The notes beneath the pieces were generated by a model. That model saw only the letters and a list, made by a program, of their open reading frames with translations. It was not told the DNA's origin and did no database searches. 39,898 nucleotides of DNA from a virus: positions 1 to 39,898 of the IMG/VR virus record IMGVR_UViG_3300028197_000048. The stretch is one strand, 5' to 3'. Shown in pieces: positions 1-8,214 of this stretch. The stretch's first letter is position 1. Every line of letters starts with the position of its first letter. Both the position numbers and the translations under genes were made by a program.

Positions 1-576
1 AAAAATAATGATGTAGATGCTGAAGAACTTCAAGAACACGGCCAGGTTGATGACAATATCAGACAATCAGATGTCAGATGGTTAATACATGAAGAGTTTC
101 CACTTGAGATTGCACAAAAAATAGAAAAAGGAATCAACATGGCGTCAGCTGATGCTGGTTGGTTACATCAATGGGACTATGTAGAACATCATCAATACAC
201 GACATATAGACATAGACCAGATGCACGAGTAACTGGAGATTTCTATACATGGCATACAGATTCAAGCGATGAAGCACAATCAGACGGTGGCAAATACAGA
301 AAGTTAAGTTCTACTATTCAATTATCACATCCAGACGAATATGAAGGTGGATTGTTTCAATGGTTAGAACCAAGAGGAATGTTTGATATGTTAAGAAACA
401 ATCAAAGTCTTCAGTCTGTTTGTGTTGATGAATATATTCAAACTGTTCCATTCAGTGGAAAAGAAAGAGGAAGTCTTATAGTATTTCCTTCTTTTGTACA
501 TCACCAAGTAACACCAGTTACCAGAGGGACTAGAATATCACTAGTTAGTTGGTTTCATGGTCATCCCTATGTCTAA
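1..576 (+). CDS. 2OG-Fe(II) oxygenase (prolyl 4-hydroxylase-like), 5' end outside window
   Basis: The reading frame is open from base 1 to the stop at 576, so the start lies upstream and at least 191 residues are visible. A WHTD motif supplies the His-x-Asp iron ligands. Near the C terminus, FVHHQVTPVTRGTRISLVSW supplies the distal His and the 2-oxoglutarate-binding Arg. This is the double-stranded beta-helix pattern of 2OG-Fe(II) dioxygenases (PKHD/P4H type). T4-like marine phages often carry such enzymes; the substrate is unknown and could be a protein or a nucleic acid. An internal ATG at 139 exists, but coding clearly continues upstream of it. The end overlaps the next gene. Confidence 0.85.
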   Translation, partial: KNNDVDAEELQEHGQVDDNIRQSDVRWLIHEEFPLEIAQKIEKGINMASADAGWLHQWDYVEHHQYTTYRHRPDARVTGDFYTWHTDSSDEAQSDGGKYRKLSSTIQLSHPDEYEGGLFQWLEPRGMFDMLRNNQSLQSVCVDEYIQTVPFSGKERGSLIVFPSFVHHQVTPVTRGTRISLVSWFHGHPYV

Positions 577-1975
577 TCTAGTCACCGTCTCTAAAGTAGA
601 CGAGTGTTTTCTAAAAGTAAATTGTGACAAAGGTCTTGCAAGAGACTTATACGATTTCTTTTCATTTACTGTACCTGGCGCCAAGTTCATGCCGTCATAC
701 AAAAACAAATGGTGGGATGGTAAAGTAAGACTATTCTCTCTAAAAACTCAGAAGATATACATAGGTCTACTACCCTACATTGACGAGTTTTGTAGAGAAA
801 GAGGATTCGATTTCGAGGGCGTAGAAGATGTCATCGGACACAAACATAAACTCAAAGATTGGAATGTAGAAGACTTAAACTTACCCTTTGCTCCTAGAGA
901 TTACCAACTCGAAGCATTCAAAGAGACAGTCAAGTATGGTAGACAACTTCTTTTGTCTCCTACGGCATCTGGCAAGTCTTTAATCATATATATGATAGCC
1001 AGATACTATAACATGAAAACAATTATAATTGTTCCTACTACATCACTAGTAGAACAAATGACAAAAGATTTTCAGGAGTATGGATATGATAAACAAGTAT
1101 GTAAAATTTATAGTGGTCAACCTGTATTTCCTGCTGACATTACGGTTACTACATGGCAGAGTTTTGCTAAAGCACCTAAAGAGGTTATGCAATCGTTTGA
1201 TGTAGTAATAGGAGATGAGGCACATCTATTCAAGGCACAAACACTCAAAGGTATATTAGAGAAGATGAAGACCACTGCAATTAGAGTTGGTCTTACAGGA
1301 ACATTAGATGGTACAGAAGTTCATAGACTACAACTAGAAGGACTATTTGGTCCTGTTAAGAAAGTAGTATCTTCGGCACAACTTATGGAAGAAGGTACAA
1401 TTGCTAATTTAAAAATTGATTGTGTCATACTCCGTCATACTAAACAGAAAAAAATGTCGTATCAAGATGAGATGGATTACTTAGTCGGCAATGATAGTAG
1501 GAACGAATTCATATGTAATCTAGTATATTCACTGAAAGGAAATACTCTAGTATTGTTTCAGTTTGTAGAGAAACATGGGGTTCTACTGCATAAGAAAATG
1601 TTTGAAAGATTAGATGATAAACTGCATTATGTATACGGTGGTACAGATGTAGAAGACAGAGAGAATGTAAGAGAAGTCGTAGAAAAGGCCAGTGATAATG
1701 TCATACTGGCGTCATACGGAACTTTTTCAACAGGAGTAAACATTAAGAAAATAGATAATGTTGTATTTGCAAGTCCCTCTAAATCTAGAATAAGAAATTT
1801 ACAATCAATTGGTCGTGGTCTTCGTAAGGCAGAAGGCAAAACTGAGATGAGGTTATTTGATATTGCAGATGACCTACAATGTGAAAATCATACTTTAAAT
1901 CACCTTAAAGAACGGATAAATATATATAACGAAGAAAGTTTTTCATATGAACTCAAACAATTTGACCTTAAATGA
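569..1975 (+). CDS. uvsW: UvsW-like RNA-DNA/DNA helicase
   Basis: This is a superfamily 2 helicase of the T4 UvsW type, about the length of T4 UvsW (503 residues). The N-terminal domain carries the KWWDGKVRLF segment typical of UvsW. It is followed by Walker A SPTASGKS, the DEAH box (GDEAHLF), motif III (GLTGTLDG) and a C-terminal helicase motif with QSIGRGLRK. UvsW unwinds R-loops and branched DNA and helps switch from origin-dependent to recombination-dependent replication. The ATG at 569 gives an MSNLVTVSK start; an in-frame ATG at 557 would add four residues. Neither has a clear Shine-Dalgarno (SD) sequence, and the gene overlaps the oxygenase, so translation is probably coupled. Confidence 0.95.
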   Translation: MSNLVTVSKVDECFLKVNCDKGLARDLYDFFSFTVPGAKFMPSYKNKWWDGKVRLFSLKTQKIYIGLLPYIDEFCRERGFDFEGVEDVIGHKHKLKDWNVEDLNLPFAPRDYQLEAFKETVKYGRQLLLSPTASGKSLIIYMIARYYNMKTIIIVPTTSLVEQMTKDFQEYGYDKQVCKIYSGQPVFPADITVTTWQSFAKAPKEVMQSFDVVIGDEAHLFKAQTLKGILEKMKTTAIRVGLTGTLDGTEVHRLQLEGLFGPVKKVVSSAQLMEEGTIANLKIDCVILRHTKQKKMSYQDEMDYLVGNDSRNEFICNLVYSLKGNTLVLFQFVEKHGVLLHKKMFERLDDKLHYVYGGTDVEDRENVREVVEKASDNVILASYGTFSTGVNIKKIDNVVFASPSKSRIRNLQSIGRGLRKAEGKTEMRLFDIADDLQCENHTLNHLKERINIYNEESFSYELKQFDLK

Positions 1976-2466
1976 CATCACCAATAGATTTAGTACCAAA
2001 TAGATACGAAGTAATTAAACTCAAAGACGGAGCAGAAATAGTCGGAATGACTAAAGACTGTGGAGATTACTTAGAGATAACATTACCTATGATATGTCAG
2101 TTATCTATTGTACCAGGAACACCAAGAACAAATGCAGTGTTTTACCCTTACTCACCATTGAGTTCGGACGAGAGAGTTCAATTACCAAAATCACAAGTCG
2201 TTCATAGAAATTTAATGAACCCTCAGTTTATAGAATTTTATGATAATGCATCAAGCAAATGGTTCGAGATGATTGAGAACCAAAGTATACCTCTAATGAC
2301 TAAACAAGACGAAAAGATTGCAGATAGAATGAGAGGTGCTCTAAATGAAATGATGAGTAAATACCAACACATAGATGATGCAACACTAGACAGAGCCTTA
2401 GAAGATTTAGAATTCGAAGATGATTTCGATGAAGATTATATAATCGACAAAAAGAAATTACATTAG
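1972..2466 (+). CDS. Hypothetical protein with small-beta-barrel-like N terminus and acidic C terminus
   Basis: 164 residues, beginning with an ATGA overlap with uvsW. The N-terminal part (about residues 10-75) alternates hydrophobic and charged residues around KLKDGAEIVGMTKDCGDYLE, which recalls an Sm-like small barrel. This is an impression from the pattern, not a proven homology. The C terminus (about 120-164) is helical and very acidic, then ends KKKLH. Proteins like this sit beside uvsW in some marine T4-like phages, which is recollection rather than something visible here. I do not assign a function. Confidence 0.8.
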   Translation: MTSPIDLVPNRYEVIKLKDGAEIVGMTKDCGDYLEITLPMICQLSIVPGTPRTNAVFYPYSPLSSDERVQLPKSQVVHRNLMNPQFIEFYDNASSKWFEMIENQSIPLMTKQDEKIADRMRGALNEMMSKYQHIDDATLDRALEDLEFEDDFDEDYIIDKKKLH

Positions 2467-2499
2467 GCTTTTGAAATGACTAAATAAGTGCGTATAACT

Positions 2500-2527
2500 T
2501 TGAGTTATATACATTTATCATTATAAT
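2500..2527 (+). promoter_or_regulatory. Sigma70-type promoter with -35 in a hairpin loop
   Basis: TTGAGT (2500-2505), a 16-base spacer and TATAAT (2522-2527) precede the small gene at 2552, which has SD GGAG. The -35 overlaps a perfect inverted repeat, TATAACT (2493-2499) and AGTTATA (2503-2509), with a TTG loop. The same -35-in-hairpin layout recurs elsewhere in this window. Confidence 0.55.
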
Positions 2528-2551
2528 TTATATATTTAAACTGGAGATACC

Positions 2552-2716
2552 ATGTCAGCTGCAATCAGATTGATTCAGAAGAGCATGGTGGGACGATTCG
2601 AAGACCTGAAAGAAGTGCTACCTAGCATCATAGAAGCAATTGAGTTTACGACACTATTGACTCTTCCTGTTTTACTACCGTTTTTCATTATGTTTATGTC
2701 GAAAGGCATTGTATAG
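2552..2716 (+). CDS. Small membrane protein, 54 aa
   Basis: ATG at 2552 follows a good SD (CTGGAGATACC). The 54-residue product has an amphipathic N-terminal half (MSAAIRLIQKSMVGRF) and one hydrophobic C-terminal segment (about residues 33-50: TLLTLPVLLPFFIMFM). Its TAG stop overlaps the GTG start of the next micro-gene, so the two are probably translationally coupled. No family recognised. It is first in a run of four tiny membrane-protein genes behind the promoter at 2500. Confidence 0.7.
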   Translation: MSAAIRLIQKSMVGRFEDLKEVLPSIIEAIEFTTLLTLPVLLPFFIMFMSKGIV

Positions 2717-2814
2717 TGTCTAACAAGACTAAAACTAACTTACAAAACACAGCAGAGGTGGCAACACTTCTGTTCGTGTTCTGTATTTCAATAATAGGAC
2801 TACTACCAAAGTGA
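2716..2814 (+). CDS. Very small membrane protein, 32 aa (GTG start)
   Basis: The start GTG shares its G with the upstream TAG, and the TGA stop overlaps the GTGA start of the next gene. A polar N terminus (MSNKTKTNLQNTAEV) is followed by one hydrophobic helix (ATLLFVFCISIIGLLP). The coupled overlaps on both sides are the main evidence that it is real. Function unknown. Confidence 0.55.
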   Translation: MSNKTKTNLQNTAEVATLLFVFCISIIGLLPK

Positions 2815-3065
2815 AACTAGATTCATGGAAAAGACCGAAAGATGTTATATATTGCGAATACAGACAAGAAGACCTCAATTTTAACTCACTAAATATAGTA
2901 GAAGATGCAACTCCTGAAGAAGTTGATGAGTGGATGAACACTGATTACTTCATGAAAGGCGAATTCGATGTAATGAAATTGTTCGTTCTAGTTCCTGCAT
3001 TGATTCAAGTTACAGTATTTTTTATGATGCTCTTTATGTTTTATGTCAATAGTCTCGTATTTTAG
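2811..3065 (+). CDS. Small C-terminally anchored membrane protein, 84 aa
   Basis: The GTG start overlaps the preceding stop (GTGA). The first 55 residues are polar and acidic (for example TPEEVDEWMNTDYF). The last 30 form one or two hydrophobic segments (LFVLVPALIQVTVFFMMLFM). This is a tail-anchored layout with a cytoplasmic head. No family recognised; it lies between other tiny membrane-protein genes. Confidence 0.7.
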   Translation: MKLDSWKRPKDVIYCEYRQEDLNFNSLNIVEDATPEEVDEWMNTDYFMKGEFDVMKLFVLVPALIQVTVFFMMLFMFYVNSLVF

Positions 3066-3081
3066 AAAAACGCTTAAACTC

Positions 3082-3216
3082 ATGTTTGGGTTAGGCAAAT
3101 CCGAAGACTTTGAGATAAGTATACTTAATATACTAATAATTGCGATATTATTAGGAATTATGTTTGTAGTAGGTAATGGATTACTCCTTATATGGATCCT
3201 GACCCTGGCGACATAA
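3082..3216 (+). CDS. Small membrane protein, 44 aa
   Basis: ATG at 3082, 44 residues: a short charged N terminus (MFGLGKSEDFE) then an almost wholly hydrophobic stretch. There is no strong SD (weak CGCTTAAACTC upstream), so support rests on the context of adjacent micro-membrane genes. The 114 bases after it are very AT-rich and hold only the gp55 promoter and a possible weak terminator around 3237-3256. Confidence 0.5.
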   Translation: MFGLGKSEDFEISILNILIIAILLGIMFVVGNGLLLIWILTLAT

Positions 3217-3315
3217 TTAGTTTATCATGCTATTTGTATCCTCACAAGGGGGTTTTTAAATTAATTTTAATTTAATTAACCTAAAAAACCACTATCCCTA
3301 CAACAACTAATCTAG

Positions 3316-3321
3316 TATAAT
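3316..3321 (+). promoter_or_regulatory. -10 box (TATAAT) of the gp55 promoter
   Basis: TAGTATAAT lies just before gp55. With a normal 6-base gap, transcription would start at 3328, three bases before the ATG at 3331. The -35 at 17 bases' spacing is poor. No SD is present. Confidence 0.5.
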
Positions 3322-3330
3322 AAGTACATC

Positions 3331-3873
3331 ATGGCAAAAAACGCAAAACAACAAGAACACTATGTTAATAACAAAGAGTTCACAGCCGCAGTCGCCGAGT
3401 TTAACGAGAAAGTAAAGCTCGCCCAGGCAGAAGGTAAAACACCTCCACAAATGTCTAATTACATAGGAGAGTGCATCTATAAGATTGCTACTCGACTATC
3501 TACAAGACCAAATTTCATAAACTACACTTACAGAGACGAAATGATATGTGATGGCATAGAAAATTGCATTCAATATATCAAAAACTTTAATGTAGAAAAA
3601 TCTAATAATGCATTCGCATATATTACTCAGATTTGTTACTATGCTTTCTTAAGAAGAATACAGAAAGAAAAGAAACAAGTCTATATCAAACAACAAGTCA
3701 TATCAGACATAACACAAGAAACACTGGATTCCATTGATGGCGATACCACAGGTATGGTCAACACCAATGTAGAGTGGATGCAAGATAACATGAATCATGT
3801 TGCTTATGAACCACGCAAATCAAAACGAGAAAAAGTCAAAAAAGAAAAAGGTTTAGATAAATTTACTGAATGA
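3331..3873 (+). CDS. 55: gp55-like late-transcription sigma factor
   Basis: A 180-residue protein of the T4 gp55 family, the small sigma factor that directs host RNA polymerase to late promoters of TATAAATA type; several such boxes occur in this window. Helical segments such as YRDEMICDGIENCIQYIKNF and AFAYITQICYYAFLRRIQKE match region 2 of sigma factors as shortened in gp55. The C terminus is Lys/Glu-rich, as expected for the sliding-clamp/gp33 contact region. The stop overlaps the start of gp47 (ATGA). There is no SD; the promoter suggests a leader of about 3 bases. Confidence 0.93.
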   Translation: MAKNAKQQEHYVNNKEFTAAVAEFNEKVKLAQAEGKTPPQMSNYIGECIYKIATRLSTRPNFINYTYRDEMICDGIENCIQYIKNFNVEKSNNAFAYITQICYYAFLRRIQKEKKQVYIKQQVISDITQETLDSIDGDTTGMVNTNVEWMQDNMNHVAYEPRKSKREKVKKEKGLDKFTE

Positions 3874-4937
3874 AAATAGCGATACTTAACGATACACATG
3901 CTGGTGTTCGTGGTGATATGTTGGAAATGTCCAAATATCAAGGAAGATTCTACAAAGAGATATTCTTTCCATACCTAGACGAACACAACATAACACAAAT
4001 CTTACACTTGGGTGATTACTTCGATAGACGAAAGTTTGTCAACTTTGTAACACTTGAAGCAAATAGAGAACACTTTATTAAACCTATGTTAGAGAGAAAC
4101 ATCTCTATGGATTTGATATTGGGTAATCATGATGTATATTACAAGAATACAAATACTGTAAATGCACCAGACTTACTACTATTTGAAAGTGATAATATCA
4201 ATGTGATACATCATCCTATTGTAAAAGAATACGATGGAGTTAATCTTGCACTTGTACCTTGGATTAATAACGAGAACTATGCCGACAGTATAGATTTTCT
4301 ATTGAGTGCAAATGCAGATACATGTATGGGTCACTTCGAGATAGAAGGTGCATTGATGATGCCTGGAATGACATGTCAACATGGTCTAGACCACACATAT
4401 CTAAAACGATTCGATAAAGTTTATAGTGGTCATTTTCATCAAAAGTCGGAAGTAAAGAACATTAAGTATCTTGGTTCTCAAATGGAGTTCACATGGTCAG
4501 ACTATGGTGATAACAAATACTTTCATATCTTTGATACAGATACAAGAGAGATGTTACCAGTACATAATCCATTAACGATGTTCGAGAAAGTCTTTTACGA
4601 TGACAGTAAAGAGACATTTGAAACAATCAATAACAAAGACTATTCTAAGTACAAGGGTAAATTCTGTAAAGTAATAGTAGTAAACAAAGACAATCCATAT
4701 TGGTTCGACTCAATGGTCGACAAACTTCATGCAGCCAATCCTTTGCATGTTGTCGTAGTTGATGACCATAAACATATGGACTTGATGGACGACAATGATA
4801 TAGAAGGAGTAGAAGATACTCTTACCATACTAGAAAAGTATGTTGACGGTCTAGAAATACAAGGTCAGAAAAAACCCCTTCTGGAAATGATGACTTCGTT
4901 GTATAATGAAGCACTTGAAGAACATAATTATCTATGA
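3870..4937 (+). CDS. 47: gp47-like recombination endonuclease subunit (Mre11/SbcD family)
   Basis: 355 residues with the calcineurin-type phosphoesterase motifs in order: NDTHAG near residue 8, LGDYFDRR near 47, LGNHD near 84, and GHFH near 187. Together with gp46 it forms the Mre11-Rad50-like complex that resects DNA ends for recombination-dependent replication and degrades host DNA. It overlaps gp55 and gp46 by four bases on either side (ATGA), the standard phage gene order. Confidence 0.95.
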   Translation: MKIAILNDTHAGVRGDMLEMSKYQGRFYKEIFFPYLDEHNITQILHLGDYFDRRKFVNFVTLEANREHFIKPMLERNISMDLILGNHDVYYKNTNTVNAPDLLLFESDNINVIHHPIVKEYDGVNLALVPWINNENYADSIDFLLSANADTCMGHFEIEGALMMPGMTCQHGLDHTYLKRFDKVYSGHFHQKSEVKNIKYLGSQMEFTWSDYGDNKYFHIFDTDTREMLPVHNPLTMFEKVFYDDSKETFETINNKDYSKYKGKFCKVIVVNKDNPYWFDSMVDKLHAANPLHVVVVDDHKHMDLMDDNDIEGVEDTLTILEKYVDGLEIQGQKKPLLEMMTSLYNEALEEHNYL

Positions 4938-6652
4938 TTAATTTTAGCAAAATACGATACAAGAACTTGTTATCGTCTGGTAACACATTTACTAGTTTCG
5001 ACCTAGACAGGTCGCAGACAACATTAATTGTTGGAGATAATGGTGCAGGTAAGTCTACACTATTAGATGCATTGTGTTTCGTGTTGTATGGCAAAGGTTT
5101 TCGTAATCTTAAAAAAGACTTATTGGTAAACTCTATCAATCAGAAAGACCTAGTAGTTGAGATAGAATTTACAGTTGGTAGAAAATCATACAAAGTTATT
5201 CGTGGTGCAAAACCAAATAAGTTTGAGTTATATGTCAATGGTACAATGCTCAATCAAGATGCAACAGTCAGAGATTATCAAGAACACTTAGAGAAGAACA
5301 TTCTAAAGATGTCCTTTCGTTCATTCACTCAAGTTGCAGTATTGGGTTCAGCTAACTTTACTCCTTTCATGCAGTTAAAGTCAGTAGAGAGAAGAAGACT
5401 AGTAGAAGACCTACTCGACATATCTATATTCTCAACCATGCAAGACATTCTTAAGAAGAGAGTTACACAACACAATATAGATGTCAGAGAAACCAAACAC
5501 AACATTGAACTATTAGAAGAAAGAATAAGTGGTCTCAATGAACAAGTAAATCTACTTTCAAAGTCTCGTGATAAGAAAGTAGAGAAGTATGAAAATACAA
5601 TAAGAGAAACTCAGAGTAACATAGACTCCGTAATGGGTGTCATTAAACTAAATACTGAGGTGGTGAAAGAGAAGAGACATTCTATCTCAGACAGAGACCC
5701 ACAAGGTGACAGATTAAAGCGGGCCTTAGACTTAGAAAGTAAACTAGAAGAGTCACAAAGAAAGGCACTTAAAGAAATAGAATTCTACAAAAACAATGAT
5801 GATTGTCCAACTTGCAAACAGGGATTAGATGAACAGCATAAGAAGAAACACATTAAAGATAAATCAGATAAGGTCAGCGAGCTCAAGGCGGCGGTGCTTT
5901 CGATTAACGAAACAATCGATGCATCAAGAAATAGAATGGCAGAAATCAACGATGTCCTCGGAGACATCGAAGAAGTCCAAAGACAAATAGGTTTACATCA
6001 AACAGAGATTTTATCTAATCAAAAGTACATAGAGAAATTGAATCAGGAAATCAGTGACTTAAAGAGTGAAGTTAATTCTGAGACTGGTGTAAATGATAAA
6101 CTCAGTAATGCTGAAGATGACCTAGATAAATTACATTCTAAGAAAGAAAGTCTTACAGATAGACAACATTACTTTGACCTTGCAACAACTTTACTCAGAG
6201 ACCAAGGTGTAAGACAAAGAATAATTAAACAATATGTTCCTGTAATGAACAAGATGATTAACAAGTATCTTGCAAATTTAGAATTCTATGTTGGGTTTGA
6301 ATTGAATGAATCATTCGAAGAGACAATCAAATCCAGATTTAGAGATGTATTTAAGTATGATAATTTCTCACAAGGAGAAAAGATGAGAATTGACCTTGCA
6401 TTGTTGTTCACATGGAGAGCAGTCGCAAGAATCAAGAACTCAGTCAATACAAACATACTTATACTTGACGAGGTATTTGACTCCTCTTTAGATTCACAAG
6501 GTACAGATGACTTCTTGAAGTTACTGAACTCACTGAATGAGAAGACAAATGCATTTATTATCTCCCATAAAGGAGACCAACTATATGATAAGTTTGAAGA
6601 AGTGGTTCGATTTGAGAAACACAAGAATTTCAGCCGTATCGCAATTTCATAA
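4934..6652 (+). CDS. 46: gp46-like recombination endonuclease subunit (Rad50/SbcC family)
   Basis: 572 residues. Walker A GDNGAGKSTLLDAL lies near residue 34. Two long coiled-coil arms flank a zinc-hook CPTC near residue 295. The ABC signature FSQGEKMRIDLAL and Walker B ILILDEVFDS lie near the C terminus. This is the complete SMC-like ATPase of the gp46/gp47 exonuclease. Close to the T4 protein in length (about 560). A late-type promoter box follows the stop immediately. Confidence 0.95.
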   Translation: MINFSKIRYKNLLSSGNTFTSFDLDRSQTTLIVGDNGAGKSTLLDALCFVLYGKGFRNLKKDLLVNSINQKDLVVEIEFTVGRKSYKVIRGAKPNKFELYVNGTMLNQDATVRDYQEHLEKNILKMSFRSFTQVAVLGSANFTPFMQLKSVERRRLVEDLLDISIFSTMQDILKKRVTQHNIDVRETKHNIELLEERISGLNEQVNLLSKSRDKKVEKYENTIRETQSNIDSVMGVIKLNTEVVKEKRHSISDRDPQGDRLKRALDLESKLEESQRKALKEIEFYKNNDDCPTCKQGLDEQHKKKHIKDKSDKVSELKAAVLSINETIDASRNRMAEINDVLGDIEEVQRQIGLHQTEILSNQKYIEKLNQEISDLKSEVNSETGVNDKLSNAEDDLDKLHSKKESLTDRQHYFDLATTLLRDQGVRQRIIKQYVPVMNKMINKYLANLEFYVGFELNESFEETIKSRFRDVFKYDNFSQGEKMRIDLALLFTWRAVARIKNSVNTNILILDEVFDSSLDSQGTDDFLKLLNSLNEKTNAFIISHKGDQLYDKFEEVVRFEKHKNFSRIAIS

Positions 6653-6655
6653 ATA
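6648..6655 (+). promoter_or_regulatory. T4-type late promoter box CATAAATA
   Basis: CATAAATA differs from the T4 late consensus TATAAATA at one base and overlaps the end of gp46. Using T4 spacing (-13 to -6), +1 falls at 6661, the A of the deformylase ATG, predicting a leaderless late mRNA. Confidence 0.55.
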
Positions 6656-6660
6656 AAACT

Positions 6661-7296
6661 ATGTATCAATTAATAGAAGAAGCATCAAATGTATTAAGAA
6701 CTCCACCTCCGGAGTTTGACTTTGAAAATCCACCAGAAGACCCAATTGAAATTGCCAAGAACATGGCAGAGGCAATGGACAAATTTGGGGGTTTAGGACT
6801 CTCATGTAATCAAGTTGGATTACCTTACAGAATGTTTGTCATGAGAACAATGCATGAGGGCGATAAAGAATCAAAAGTCATCGCATACTATAATCCTAAG
6901 TTGACACGAGTGTCACAAGATACAGACTTAATGAAAGAGGGGTGTTTATCGTTCCCAGACCTATTCTTAATGATTAAAAGGTCTAAAACGATAGAATTCA
7001 CATATCAAGATGAAACCGGTGAAGAGAAGAGTGCAGTGCTAGAAGGCATTGGTGCAAGATGTGTTCAACATGAAATTGACCACTTGAATGGAATCTTATT
7101 TTTACAAAGGGCATCAAGATTAAAACTTGAGAGAGCTCAAAAGGCTCGAGTAAAAGAAAAAAAGAAAAGACTAGAATATGAAAGAAGAATCGCACTTGCA
7201 AAATACTTCCAAGAATTGCAGTCCTCCAAGGATGCTGAAATATCTAATGATGCCGGAGAGGTGTCAACAGATAATAGAGTTTCACAAGAGTCATAG
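6661..7296 (+). CDS. def: Peptide deformylase
   Basis: Removes the N-formyl group from nascent proteins. The three metal-site motifs are present: GLGLSCNQVG (motif 1, near residue 44), EGCLSFPD (motif 2, Cys ligand, near 93) and QHEIDH (motif 3, two His ligands plus catalytic Glu, near 137). At 211 residues it is longer than many phage deformylases because of a charged helical C-terminal extension (about 155-211). Phage deformylases are well known in marine T4-like phages. No SD precedes the ATG; the late promoter box at 6648 fits a leaderless transcript. The 3' end overlaps the next gene. Confidence 0.93.
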   Translation: MYQLIEEASNVLRTPPPEFDFENPPEDPIEIAKNMAEAMDKFGGLGLSCNQVGLPYRMFVMRTMHEGDKESKVIAYYNPKLTRVSQDTDLMKEGCLSFPDLFLMIKRSKTIEFTYQDETGEEKSAVLEGIGARCVQHEIDHLNGILFLQRASRLKLERAQKARVKEKKKRLEYERRIALAKYFQELQSSKDAEISNDAGEVSTDNRVSQES

Positions 7297-7816
7297 ACAC
7301 TTACAAGCTGTAGGAGATGGGTCTGATTACTTTGGTATCAGACTTATGCACATTCACAATCCTGACATTAGACAATGGGTCTTTGAAGTCATGGTGGATT
7401 TAATTGGTGAAATAAGAAAAACATCTGACCAGATAGTATTTCCAGAAATGGTGGCAATCAATGAATGGCCAATTGGTGGTATTCAAGACCCACACCTAGA
7501 CACCTATTCTAATCAACAATTCGAAGCCGGTACCCAAGAAACTCATCCTTCCAGAGAGTGGACTTGTATTCTATATCTAAACGATGACTTCAGAGGTGGC
7601 AGAACTTATGTGCCAGATGGAGAGACATATGAACCAGAGATGGGTTCAGGTCTACTATTTCAAGGAATCTACATACCTCATGGTGTAGAAAAAGTGAGAA
7701 GAAACTCACGACACACAATCTCATTATGGTTCACAACTGATTCGTCCAGAGTCATGCCCATATATCCAGTAAGAGACTTAAATCTCAACGAAGACAACAT
7801 CCGACAACAACCTTAA
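7232..7816 (+). CDS. 2OG-Fe(II) oxygenase (prolyl 4-hydroxylase-like)
   Basis: Second 2-oxoglutarate/iron oxygenase of the window. DPHLDTY supplies the HxD ligands, and IPHGVEKVRRNSRHTISLW the distal His and 2OG-binding Arg. GGRTYVPDGE and GSGLLFQG are typical P4H-fold segments. The start is uncertain: the frame opens at 7178, but ATGs at 7232, 7247 and 7250 give less overlap with the deformylase and place ERCQQIIEFHKSH near the N terminus, as usual for the family. Substrate unknown. Confidence 0.85.
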   Translation: MLKYLMMPERCQQIIEFHKSHRHLQAVGDGSDYFGIRLMHIHNPDIRQWVFEVMVDLIGEIRKTSDQIVFPEMVAINEWPIGGIQDPHLDTYSNQQFEAGTQETHPSREWTCILYLNDDFRGGRTYVPDGETYEPEMGSGLLFQGIYIPHGVEKVRRNSRHTISLWFTTDSSRVMPIYPVRDLNLNEDNIRQQP

Positions 7817-7825
7817 TTTATCTAG

Positions 7826-7858
7826 GGGTTGACAGCGACCCTCACTTTTTGTTACCAT
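7826..7858 (+). promoter_or_regulatory. Terminator/promoter element, copy A
   Basis: TTGACA (7829-7834), 18 bases, TACCAT (7853-7858). The -35 forms the loop of a short hairpin, GGGT (7826-7829) with ACCC (7838-7841), followed by CTCACTTTTTG. One of five copies (others near 8175, 10825, 37863 and 38240). Copy A is especially like copy D, sharing the leader up to AAAAAGGAGA. Confidence 0.7.
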
Positions 7859-7887
7859 TATCCTATAATGAAAAAGGAGATAATATA

Positions 7888-8175
7888 ATGCCAAAATTTA
7901 ATGACCGAGTAGAGGTTGCAGGAAGACACTATTCTAGGTGGGGAATCACAGGTACATTCAGTACGACTAGAGATGCAGTCGAAAAATACAAAAATGATTT
8001 TATAATCGTAGAGGGCGTAGTTCGTTGGAAGTCCAATGACCAAATTCCTTTTGGTGATATGTTATTAGATTTTTGTGAAGCAAGTCTTATTAGTCCGAAA
8101 CAAGTAAGAGTTTCTTCAGAAATTAGAGAAAAAGAAACTGATGAGTTTTGGGAAAGATTTGGACTTGGGGCCTAA
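7888..8175 (+). CDS. Hypothetical protein, 95 aa
   Basis: The ATG at 7888 is preceded by a strong SD (AAAAAGGAGATAATATA), so it is preferred over an upstream TTG at 7849 that lies inside the promoter. The N terminus (MPKFNDRVEVAGRHYSRWGI) looks like a small beta-barrel or KOW/SH3-like segment, and the rest is a compact mixed fold with an acidic C terminus. No family recognised. It lies between two terminator/promoter elements, so it may be its own early transcription unit. Confidence 0.75.
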   Translation: MPKFNDRVEVAGRHYSRWGITGTFSTTRDAVEKYKNDFIIVEGVVRWKSNDQIPFGDMLLDFCEASLISPKQVRVSSEIREKETDEFWERFGLGA

Positions 8176-8208
8176 AGGTTGACAATGACCTTCACTTTTT
8201 GATAGGAT
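8175..8208 (+). promoter_or_regulatory. Terminator/promoter element, copy B
   Basis: Hairpin AAGGT (8175-8179) with ACCTT (8188-8192), loop containing TGACA, then CACTTTTTG. Promoter: TTGACA (8179-8184), 18 bases, TAGGAT (8203-8208). The predicted +1 is 8215, exactly the ATG of the CobT-like gene, which has no SD. Confidence 0.7.
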
Positions 8209-8214
8209 ATAAAC

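Noticed and set aside
3237-3300. Possible terminator in the AT-rich stretch before gp55 (CCTC-ACAA-GGGG plus T-run; GGTTTTT with AAAAACC)
   Set aside because: The GC stem is only about four pairs and the longer pairing is almost all A/T; not strong enough to list as a feature.
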